Positions 39,859 to 51,800 of a DNA stretch of 64,000 nt are shown here, in pieces. The notes below the pieces were generated by a model. It searched no databases. It was not told the origin of the DNA and saw only the letters and a program-made list of their open reading frames with translations. The translations under genes and the position numbers were made by a program. How positions within the stretch are numbered: position 1 is the stretch's first letter; the number at the start of each line of letters is the position of its first letter. Location: assembly GCA_037903475.1 (NCBI GenBank), contig JBAJFG010000588.1, positions 124,001-188,000 on the forward strand, read 5' to 3'. The stretch is from Ancylostoma caninum. Lineage: Eukaryota; Nematoda; Chromadorea; Rhabditida; Ancylostomatidae.

Positions 39859-42800
39859 ATGATCCAGCACTATATGGGTCTACTCCTTCTGGCAGGATGT
39901 GCGATGTGTATGGGGCCAGTGGTACGATCCGACAGATTCCACCATACCAAGGTGAGAATTCCCGGCGCGATCAGTGATCGGTTCTAGCGCAGTCAGCGTC
40001 TCCTGATGACGTCATAAAAGTGATAGACGTCCTGGAAAACATCCCCTGAACAGATTGAACTGCTCCCCGTCCCCGGATGACATCATCGTGACGTCAACGG
40101 CCGGCCGCGGCACGATATCGTCGTGCGTCTGCCGTCGTCGGCGCGCGGTATGTGTTTGTTAAGACACTACCCCGGGGAATAGAGATATGCGGCAAGAAAC
40201 TCGAGTACTTCAAGGATTTTTGTCTAGAAATTAGAAAAACAGGAAAAAGATTGAAGATAAACACTTTCCTTAGGGCGAACACGTACCCAAAATCCAGGGA
40301 GGAGACGCAATTTTGCGTCTGGTCTGAATTTTGTGTGAGATTGCGTACTTATTAGGGCAAAGCTCCAGTTTTCCTGCCTAATCTTGTCAGATTTGACCAA
40401 TTTTGTAAACAAATTTGGGCGAGTTTATCCTGATTCTCGAAGATTTAGTTGTACCTCGCTACGAATGGGCTGACTCAGAGATTCCGTGGATTTTTGGACT
40501 TTCGGCGTTGGCCTCCTGGCCTTGTTGTCCATGGAAATTGAAGCTGACCTATAGGAAAAGCGAAGGTTTCGAAAATTCCAATTTTCATCCATCTTGGTTA
40601 CCCATTTCGTCCTTGGAATGCACAAAATCTTAGGCCTTTCCGTGAGTGATTTATGACCTGTCCCGATCTTTGAGGTCTACGGTTCTCTAACCGTTCATTT
40701 ACCCATTTCCGGTTTCGATAAATTTTCGCTTTGGCAGCTTATACTTCACAATTCTGATAATTAGCTCCTTTTCTCCAGAAATACTGGATGAAAGAAGAGT
40801 TTCCTAGAGATAAAGAAAGGGTTTCCTAGAGATAGGGAAATTTCTTGGACATCACGGAAATGTGAAAGGTTGGGTGAATGATAGATTGCCTATGAAATCC
40901 GCGATAGAAAAGGATTCTTCTCAATTTTTCAACAGATTTTTTTCTCAAAAATTGAGGTTTAAGAAGCTTTGGATAAGGCATAAAATAAGCGGAACGAACA
41001 AAGTCTACTTCTACCCGGTTTCCCAGAAACCAGTAAATCTCCACAATATTCAACAAATTTTGTTGAGAAATTTCTGGAAAATGACTACGTATCTACAAAT
41101 TTCGGAGATTTTCCTTCTAAACGTATTTGGAAAAGAAAATTTCCTCATGTCGGTGAAAACTTCCTAGAAAATCTAGAAAATACGGGGCTACCAAGGGGGA
41201 GGGCACGGAATTGTTTGTGAAGTCCATAGTAGTCCAGAAAATTTTGTTTATCACTCACATATCTATTTTTACGGATATCCATGGTGTAGAATAGATAATT
41301 CTGAGCAGTGGAGTGTTGAGTGAATCGAATAAAATTCGAATAGTCAGTCAAATACTCGAATATACACGTACAGTGATATTGGAGCCGATTTCGGGTAGAA
41401 TTGCAATTGAGTCCTTTTTTTTTACTTTCGGACTTTGATGCAGGGTATTGATTGGCTCGCATCCCACCATATGAGTATTCGAATATTCGAATATGATCGA
41501 CCCATGCGAAAATCTATTGACCCCATATCCTTGTTATTTTCTTAAAAATCCATCAAAATTACCAGAAAATCCTGTTTTTCACTCCAGTGCTTTCAGGCGG
41601 GTCACCGATCTCTGCGATCACCTCGGCGGATCCATCAGAAAGAGGAAACCCACGTGGAAGAAGTGTTGTCCAGAGAGCGACGACGACATGAGCGAGCGTC
41701 GAACGAGTCCAACGACTCCGCTACTAGCGCCGACCTTCCTGCGGACCCCTCGAAGGATCTGCCCATGGAACGGCTACGTCGAGCATTCGGTCGGAACGAC
41801 TACCTGCTTCCGGAAAATTTCAAAACACTGCGTAGATCGGATATTCCCGTTACATATCGCTTGCATGATGATCTCCTTAGGTATTACAGGTGAGATTTCT
41901 GGATTTTCCAGACTTTTCCGGATTTCTTATTGATTTCTGCGTTGTTTTTTCCGCAACGCTAGGAAAACATAGATAGTATAGATTGAGCTTTGCTCGCAGC
42001 GCTTAACTACTTAACTCGAATAGAAGAGCAGGCTCAAGGATGCCGAGGGTAATTTGAGGGCAATGCCGAGGCGCTGTGTCGACGACGACGATGCAGCGTG
42101 CATACTTGATCTATGCCCGTTTCGCGGCGATATCCCGGTGAAATGTGGCGATCCGCTGGAGAAAAAATCGCCGTCAGAAAATCCAGAGGAAGCGCTTAAA
42201 TTGGTTTTGAGCCGGAGCCGACGGCGCACTTGCATCCGCGTCCGTGACGGATGACATCGCACCCGACTCCTCCGGGATCCGCGACCCTTTCAGCGTCGGC
42301 TCGGCGCGATACTTCGCACTTTACTAATAGTATGCGTTTTCGAGCCGCTGGCTAGCACAATGGCTGTTTAGGGAAGGGCATTTGTGAGAGAAAACCCTGT
42401 GGTGGGATTGATGAATCCTTCTGGGAAGATTCACGGTTTCCCAAAGCTTTTTCTGGAGTGGACGAGTTTTCGAGTGGAGGATCATACATCTTGTAGTCTT
42501 GCCAACTTGTCATAGTTGACTCAGAATGGTCATTTGGAGAATATATACCCACTTTTGCATGGTAAAAACGTCTACTTCAGAGGATTGGCAGATCACATCC
42601 TAGATGGGAACGTTCCTGATCCCTCAGCCAGGGAATTCCTTTGTAGCATGGTTTTCTTTCGTTTTTTTCTGGATAGCTGCAGCTGCTGCTACAGCTGCCT
42701 TACCATTTGCGAAAAAATCCCTTTTTATGCTAGTAGATGAACCGCAATGACCCAAATTTTTATGAGTTCTCGTTCTCCAACAAGAAACCGCCTTTGTTTT

Positions 42801-45800
42801 TCAGCAAAACGCTCCTACAACTTTTTTATACGAATAACAAGTCCCTATTTATATCTATTCCCTTAAATTTCCCCCGGAATTCATGTTGTAGGTGCTAACT
42901 ACGAGGCTAAAGACATTTCATGGTGTTTTCAATTTCTAGAAGTTGATAATTCGTTTTTTTGTCTTTTCCTTGAGCCTGTCCCTGCAACAACCACCCAACT
43001 TTGTATGGCATCAAAACCCATTTCCATTTCATCAATAACTACAAAATTTTCTTCTCAAACACACTACATTCCTAGATTATAGTTCCATTTTCTGCAGAAC
43101 AAGGTGCACTTGCTCCCATGCCGCTATATTTTCAAGGGGGGGGGGGGAGAAGTTTCGCGGTGAAAATAATGTCTAGCTGTAGAAATAGAAATCGGGTTTT
43201 TTACGTACATCTACTGTTACCGTTTCCACCAAAATACTAAAATTAGGTGCGTCAAAGGCGTGTTATGGAGTCCTTGAAGGGCTCGGAGCTTTGACTGAAT
43301 CCTATTTACGCTCCTTGCAAAGCTTGTAGGAAGACTTCCAGAAAATTTTGGCATGATTCCATCATTGATTTATTAGATATCCCAAGATAGAAGAGTGCAA
43401 CACTGAAGAGTGCAACACTAATCACTATGTCTCTTAGCTTTGGTAGCAGACATGGATCCAAGTACGAATAAGAATTAGGTGAAAACAAGTAAAAGTAAAC
43501 GAGAAGTTGTTGGAAGTACGTAGATCACGTATCTATCTAAAAAACAGGAGCAGCAGCATAGAGCCAAAGGAATTTCAAGAGGGAAAAATTCATTTTGTGA
43601 CAGCTCTTCGAGGAAGTCTAAGTCAAGCGCTTGGATGCCTGCTGAGGGTCCAAACCTTTGTTTCTGGACAAGCACTTGTAAAAGCTCTCTTTTCTGGAAG
43701 TGAAGGTTAGAAAAGACGGATTTCTCGTTTGCCTTAGTCACTCACTTCTTCAATCAAGAGGAAATATTTTTTAAAAAGAGCAAGTGATGCTATTGATCTC
43801 CTAGATTTTATGGATGTTCCGAATATTTCTTGCTGTGTATGTGAAACATTCAACAGTTTTCCGGAAAGAAATTGAAAAGTGTGTGAAATATGTAGCAATG
43901 CTTTGATTCACATCTTTGCTTATTTACTTACACGTATGTGCTGAGTCAAGAAAAATTTAGAAAAAAAAAACAGAACGAAAAGAAAAACAAGAGCAGTCCT
44001 ATTGTTGAAGAATTGAAAGTTAAATTCAGAGTTTTCAAAAGTATCTCAAGACTGTTAACAAGAAGTATGTCTGATTACAAGGTACATACTTTTCTCGCTG
44101 TTGGTTTCGGGGCTTAACGAGACCAACAGTGAGACTTCCTTGGTGCCCCTCATCAGTACTTACCCAAGGAAGTTTATGTGAGAAGTTTATTCCGTCAAGA
44201 GAACCTGTTGCTTAACCATGATTCAAGGATGAAAATTGCTCATTTTTTACTAAAATTTTCAAACAATTCTTTACAGCTCACTATGGTGACGGTAGTGGGA
44301 CTGACTTGTCAAGAAAATTTGCTAAATTTCTCCACCGGGAAATTTTTGCCAAAAAAATGACCAAAACTCGTAGCTCAACCTTGGCTTAGGAGTTCATGCT
44401 GTATATAACCAATTCTTCACATATTTGAAATAACGCTGTGCCTATCCTTTTTTATCCTAGGACTGCACCACTGCTCTTTGTGGCTATGGTGATTTCCATT
44501 CACGAGTTTTATACGCCAATGCATAATGGCGGCGCCTCCAAAACGCCTTGTCAATGACTCCTGGCGATGGCATTTCATGGCCGAGCCGAACTGGGCAATC
44601 TATCCACGCGACTGGCGCCAGCCCTAATCGTGAATCGGCCATTTTGCATTTAGCGATGATATATGACGAGACAATTTCCGCCGCGTTACCGGCTGTCGCC
44701 TTCCTGTTGTTGGCCGCCGAGCGAGTCTGGCTAAATCGGATTTTGGTGCTCGGAAGTCGTTCGCCAAAGGAAGACATTGATATAATAATATGCATGTGTA
44801 CATTCGTTGAACTTTCTATTCTTGGCCGGGTGGAAAATAATGACGTTCCCGTGTGGAAAACACATTGGGAACTGCTACTTAGTACATACATAGGGTTACA
44901 CTGTGGCTATATGTAGTTAAGGAAAAGGTAGGTGAGTTAACCACAAAATTCACTTCCTGTCTAGACGGCTGATATCATTCCCATTTGAGTAGTTTAAGGG
45001 GTCGATTTATTTTCCCTGTTCAATTTTTTTTCGTAGCTTTTATTCAGAATTCACTCAATAGAGGACGGTGGCAACAAAATTTCTTTATTTTTTCCTCCAA
45101 AAACTGTAATAGTTTACTCTGGGCGAAATAGTGTATTGGCTAAATCGTATGCAAGCATTTGCTTTCGAATAAGTCAAAAATTCGAATATTCAAATGAAAG
45201 AGCAATACTACCCTGCGAGAAAAGTAGGAAGGACAGTAGAGCCTTCTCCTTCGTGCTCGAATCGATTTCTGAAACATCAGCTAGTTTATTCAAGTTATAG
45301 GGTTTTCAGTGGTCCCAATCAAAAAGGCGTATTAATTACTGTAGGTACCGTACCTCCTAGAGACCATAGGCTCAGTTTCTTACACTGATATAATTCGTAC
45401 TAGAGGCAAATTGAATCGCGAATCATTGCATTCATTTTTTTTTTGCTCTGGAACCAGTGTATGGACCAGATATTATATGCATATACAGTCCGTTCCGGCA
45501 GCCACTGCGAATGGGCGCCGGCGGGCGCCGGCCGCCGCCACCCTCCGGCGCCCCGGTATTAATGAGCTATAAATCACTCGAGCTTGGGAGAAAGCGAAGA
45601 AAAATACAATTTTAGCCCATAGTAGACAGGGTAGATATGCCTAACCCTACGCTTAAGGATAGGTTTAAGACTTAGGCTTAGGCTTCACAGGAGTGGCCCC
45701 ACCCAACTCCCTTTTCACTCAAATTTCTAAGATAAACTACGATAATTGTAAGTGTAAGTGATAGTGGACACCATTTGCATGTTGCATCGCGTGCGCGCAT

Positions 45801-48800
45801 AGCTCAGCGGGTTGAGCGACTGATCGACGTTGTGGTGGTCAGGGGATCGAATCCTGCCCGGTGCCCCCATTTTGCAAATACATATAGTATGCTGCCTACG
45901 ACTGCTGCAATTATCTAACAAACTCCAACATAAAAAGTAGCCCGGATGGCTCAGTGGTTTGAGCGGCAGATTGCAATCTGTCCCTATTGCTGGTTCCACT
46001 CCGTTGGAGATCCAGAGTTAAGTATCGCAGTGTTTGGGGTTCACTGCTTGGAACGTCCCCCGTGATCTCCTTCGGGTAGTCCAGGAAGGCATCCGGCAAC
46101 GTTTTGCATAAATTTCGAAGATAAACTACGATAAGTGTAAGTGTAACTAATAGTAACAGTGTAAGTAATAGTGAGAAACCACTTTTTCAAAGTTGAGGGA
46201 AACCGGGAGAGAGTAACTCCACCGTGAAGGACTGCTCCACGAAAGATAAATGACAGCGGTAGAACTACTTCGCAATGGATATGGAACAATTTATACGGAT
46301 TTCCATTATTTCTGAGGATCCTGAATTGGATGAGCTTTATTATTCAGATGGGATAACTGAAGTACTGTGTCCATCTATAGAAGAATAACGGCCATTTTTG
46401 TATTCGCAAAGCAGTGTTCTATAGCCGAAAATGGAAGAGTTGGCTTCGCTTATTGTGTATTCAGAAATCTTTCCCCATGAAGATCACAAAAATGAAACAT
46501 GGATGACTACATGAATGAGTATTTTTATTACCCTCTATTCAAAGATGCACCCGGGCCAAGGTCTTAACCTTCATCAAAGAGTCATAGGAGGTAGCACCAA
46601 AACCAAACATTAGAACGTGGATATCTTTCCAGAAAGATTTATTACATCGAGTCCCTTGATATATTGGCCTCAATCTGCTTCCAGAGAAGCTGATTTTACC
46701 ACAGTTCTTAAATTTCGGCCCTTGGCCCTCTTCAGAATCTTCTTGTTTGGACCTTTTATTGCGAAATTCCTTCGGTCGAATATGTTATCCTTGCAAGAGG
46801 TGCTATGGTTTCTCTTGCTTCATAGATGGTACTGTTTCTTCTGCGTATGTTATTCTTTAGTGTTCATCATCTTGATTTACATTATTTTTATATGGGACAC
46901 CGAGCTTTGTAGAATTACTCTGTAATTTCCAGTCAAAAATCCAAGTCCGGTCCAAATCCTGCGCTGATCTAATGCTATAAATATTCTGTGGTAGTCTGCT
47001 AATTAGGAACATGACTCCCGAAACGGTAAAAAGCATTCACAGCGTTAAATCCTCCTTTAAACTTGGGACACTCTCGGCAGCCCGTTATCTATAACTTATC
47101 CGAGCAATCTCAAGCAATTAGCTCATCCACACTTCGCTCCTTCCTTGTTCCCTCCGCACCTCTTATCAGATATTCTGAACGGCTCAAGGATGGAAGTCGC
47201 CCAGAAACAAGGCAGCAGTACGGCGTTGAGCCAGCCAGGGCAGCAGCGCCGGCATTGTAGTTGCTTTTGCGTTGTTTTTCAAAAACGAACGCAGTGTCGT
47301 TGGAATGCGATTTGCATCGGCTTGTAGTGCGTGCAGAAGTGTTTCAAATGGGTCCATTTGCACGATCCCCGGGGAACGCCCGCGGGGTCCCCGCGGCAGC
47401 GTCTTCGTCGCCGGCGCTGCACACCGCAGCGACTTCACTCTATTTGTTTGCTATCAACGACACAACGGAACACCTTCTCTCTCGAGTTTGGCGACTCGTC
47501 GACAAACAGCCATACTCACAAAAACAATGGGGGAATGGAGCCGCCAGCGCTCGATGTGCCGAAATTTGCATGGGATGCACTAGGCACGACAAACTGAAAA
47601 AGAGGGACAGACAGCTTGAACCCGTTTGACGGATCTTCCTGGCTTTCTGGAAAAGAGAACAATCCACGGGTGGAGGAATACCCTTAGAGAAGCTAAGCAC
47701 ACAAAGCACTATGCAAAAATAAAAGTAGAGTGCTACAAGATCTCAAGCAGTTATGCAAGTGTAAGTGGGGCATTCTGATGTCACTGTCGGAGTCGAAGGT
47801 AAAATCTGACAAATCGTCGGAAGAACCGCAATAGAAAACCGGAAAAACCGACGAGCGGATCTGCGGTAGTTCCAATGTCCTGTTGTGGTTCTTCCGTTTT
47901 CGTGCAGCGGTTCTTCCGGCACCATTCTTTACACAAATCCATTCTGCAGAGATCTTTCCGAATCTATTTATGTCCGCGTCTCGCACTTCTTAAACAAATG
48001 TTCGAGATTTTTTCCTGCTCCGGTCTTTCCAACAGTTTATCTGACTAGTTAGAACCGGTCAATGCATTAGATATATTCGAATTTCAAATCCGAAGATTCG
48101 ATTTCGAATAAGTTGAAATCTCGTGTGGGATCCCCGATTCTGGAAGAGAAGGGAAAAGCATAAACACTGAAGGTTTAGCGTTTTCTTTTATTTCAACATC
48201 CAAATTCTGTGGACTGGATCCTAAGTTTATAATTGAATTGGGCAGGCTATTCGATTTTCATTCGGTCTTTAGTATAGACCAAGGTGATTAACTGCCTCCT
48301 GTGGAATAACTTGAGGAGATGAAAAAGAATGATCCAGGGATTCATACATATTATTCTGCTCCTACAACTTGGGGGAAATGAATGTGAAAAAGTTAATAAA
48401 AAGAAATGTGAAGAATAATGAGAAATCGTGTTCAAATTCCTACTCGGATTCCTTTTCCTTTTCTTAGACACTAGTTCCATTGTTTTATTATAGAAGAACT
48501 TATTCTTGGAGGAAACGAAAGGTAAAGGAAAATATTATAAAAGGACTTTTTTGAATAATTCTTCCTGACAAAAGCAATTGTAAATAATTTTTTTGGACGG
48601 AAATTGCCATAATTAATAAATTGATAGCGTATGTGCAAAAGAAATCGTGATCAAATTACTTGAAAGTCTGTTCGAATTTTGGTTCTATCACTGAAATAGT
48701 GGCTCCGAGAAGAGAGAGCACCAGCCTTTGGCAAAAACGAATATTTCAGGAGGGACTCCTATCCACAAACTAATTAAACACAGATGCAAACACATAGAAA

Positions 48801-51800
48801 ATTCTCCGAAAAATGGTGTTAGAGAGTGAGGAAAGTAAAACTGGGCTGTAGTTGTTATACATAATTCTCATTTGAAAAAAAAGAAAAACTCGGTAGGTCG
48901 ACAATTTTTCAAAACTATAATACTTTACAGAACTGATTCATCCTATTTTCCATCATTTTTTAAAATAATTTTCTGTTGTTCGGTCGTTTAACTTTCATGA
49001 TTCAAGCCTCAATCAGTCATTTACTAATTCTTTTTAATTTCTCCCTCCCAGGTCCCCCTCTTAGCGAACACTCGAGTTCTTCTCCCATCTCCGGTTCCTT
49101 TCCCCCCCCCCCCCCCACCTTCAAACAGTGGCTAGATTCTCCAACTAGGCTTGCAGCTCGGTTTGAAGGAATATTAACCATCTAAGTGAATTTTTCCGTA
49201 CACACAATGGCTGTCAGGATTGGCTCGGACATAAATTATGAATTTTGCGAGAAATTGCAGAAAAGCGCAAATATAGGAGAAATAGTGGAGATTTAACGGA
49301 AACACCATGCCGCACTGCAGTTTTTGGCTCAGCAGTTCTTTCCAGAATGACGATGGAATGAAATATGTGCTTTATGGGAGCACATAGGATAATTGCCAGT
49401 TGTTGACCGGGGACGATTTATGGTGGCGTCACTTTTCGAGAATCAACGGCTGTATTTGAAAAAAAACACTGCTCGAGGAATATGCAGCCGCGGTAGATCG
49501 CTAGTAGCGCAACCATTGGCATCCAGATCTGCATCTTGCAGGCCAAATTGTCCAGATTCAGAAATGCTCGGATTACGCTGATTAAGATCTCAGGAGTCCG
49601 AGGCAATACTGCTGGAGTAACTTCGTCTTCACAATATTAACAACTATTTCCCCAACTACAGTGGCTATTAACTAGGACGTCGCTATAAGCGCAGCAAAAA
49701 CTCCACAGCAGCAATGTGTTTGTGCCATACTGACTCGTACTTGTCGTTGTTTTCAGGAAAGGCACCCGACCAGTCACTCATCCGAATAAAATCGTTTCCG
49801 TTTCGATGAGCGTGTTCCTCTACCAAATCGTCAAACTGGTAAAAACTTGTTTATTACTGCAATAATATACGCCTGTTAGAGAGGGAATATGTTACGTATA
49901 GTCGATATTTCGATGCAGAAGACAGTCCAGTGAGGAATTAACGAGAATGTTTGACAAGTTCAACATGTTTGTAATGTTTGAAGCGCTTTCCAGACTTCTA
50001 TGAGAGTATAAACGCCAGAAATACGGAGCACAACGGTTTAGTTATCTGACTTCTGAAGAGACGTTTGAATTTCCCGGAAATTCTTGATTTCCCGGAAAAA
50101 AATCGTACTATAGACTGCACTAGAAAAGTTATTCACTAGCTTTTATTGAAAAAATCGTGGAAAAATTTCATTATTATAGCTTTTACATGAAATTTCCCAG
50201 AATTCGCGGAAAAGCGTAGTCTCTCTAATCGAATAATTTGAATGAATGAATCATTTGAATTGTCCGTGAGGAAATCATTCCATTTTCCAGAAAATTTTCC
50301 AGAAAAAAACATGCTACTTGACATTTTTGGCGAAAACCCGGTCTTATTCGTAATCTTTTTTTCAGAATATTGTGTAGATTTCCTAAGAATTTCCTAGACA
50401 TCTTCATGTCACACACTAAGAAGATGCCAAGAAATTCCAGTGCAAGATGCAGTTTTTTGGAAATTTTCCTTGGAAAAATCACTTATTAGTCGAAATATTT
50501 TGCTGCTCCATATAACTTGCGGGGAATGGATGAGGAAAATATCCCTACGCTGATTTCTTTTCCTTCCTTCAGATCAGTTTGATTTTTTCATTATACAAGA
50601 AATTTTTATGGAGAAAACCTATTATAGAAGAACTTTTTTTGATTCTCCTGGAAATTTATGAATTTTTGGGACCAAACACCGTTCATGGGAAATTTCTTAA
50701 AAGCCCTACTCCATTTCTTCCATTTCTTCTCTCTTCGGCGTTTGTATTTTCCAAAAATAACGTCGCTCTATCTCGTCGCTAGAGAAATTTCCAAATTTTC
50801 CAGCAGAATTTCGAAGAATGCTTCTGAGAGGCATAACTGGTCTTCCTTGAATCTGTGGTTTTCTCAAGGAAAGCTTCTATGAAACATGGATTTCTTCTTT
50901 TAGAAAAGGATTTCTCTAGAAAATCGTGACTTTCCTGGGTATCTAACTTTCTTCAAAGATGCGCGCATCACTTCTCAGCATTTGCCGTTTCCGCCTTTCA
51001 GTTTCTGGATGGCCGCGAACTTTACAACATATTGAAGTTGTAAAATCCCTTTGTTAATTTTTCCCTTCTGCCACTGACTAGTGCATCGAAACCTACATTG
51101 CTAAATGCAAAAATACCCGGATAGAATAGCCTGCAAACTTCGTATTTTAGGACGCCGTGAAAAACACAATCAGTCTTTCGGGAAGCTTCGAATTGGTGAG
51201 TGAAGACGGGGTCGTTTTTTTTCTTTGTTTCTTTTCTTTCTATGTTATTTTTCGAGAGTTCAGTGGCGATTGACTCGCACGTACTCCTCCAAGTAGTTGA
51301 ACGTTCGTTTGTACCTAAAAATTACTTCTCTCCATTTTTTCTTTGCTTTTCCGAGAAAAATGAGGATTTTCCTTACCTCTTGAGCCATTTCTTCGTGACA
51401 CCATGAGAGTCTGTGATGATGACTCGCTCTTCCATGACATCTGGCTTCACCAGTATGAACATTCGCTTGGCCTGCAAGTGTGGCATTCCTTTTTGGGCAA
51501 AAAAAACCCTGGGAACGTCGCCAACTCACCGATTTGGGGCCATGGTTAGGACCAAAGAAGGATCGCTTGAATTTGAGGTCCAGTTTGATGACATTGCCTC
51601 GGACGATGCCTTCTTCTATCAGCATAAGACCTTGATAGGAAAATTGTGGTTGCATTCATTCTTTTTCAGTCTTTTTTCTCGAAATAAACCTCTCCTTCAT
51701 TGATTTATCTTTGCTTCCAGAAGGTTTTTTGTCTTTTTTCTCATATTTCATGTTTTCCGTTTTCTTTATTTCCGTTCTGCTTCCTTCCTCATGTTCTTCC

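Larger units (their letters stand above)
45484..46497 (+). mobile_element. composite tRNA-like element, copy B (right end missing)
   Basis: It begins with the GC-rich terminal arm (TACAGTCCG at 45484, GGGCGCCGGCGGGCGCCGGC near 45513). It then continues at 45639 with the same unit as at 28621, including TTAGGCTTAGGC and both tRNA-like modules. The right arm present in copy A is absent. The two copies together define an element of roughly 1.1-1.2 kb with inverted terminal arms. Confidence 0.75.
41890..49756. other. intron 2 of the ion-channel gene
   Basis: This 7.9-kb intron contains composite element copy B, a 12-base G run (43136-43147), a 14-base C run (49102-49115) and scattered ATTCGAATA words. 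Open stretches near 42054-42254 and on both strands near 44484-44916 lie in GC-richer islands but show no splice structure or family match, so I do not call genes. Confidence 0.5.

Noticed and set aside
42054..42254. Possible 66-codon gene with an aspartate-rich start inside receptor intron 2
   Set aside because: It is a single short frame without signal peptide, splice partners or family match, and lies in a GC-rich patch where open frames are common.
44484..44916. Overlapping open frames on both strands of 120-135 codons
   Set aside because: They occupy a GC-rich intronic island, lack splice sites at useful places and match no family; they look like chance frames.
51413..51703. Plus-strand frame of 96 codons over exons of the nested gene
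   Set aside because: The minus strand has consensus donors and acceptors with matching phases at the same place, so the plus frame is its shadow.
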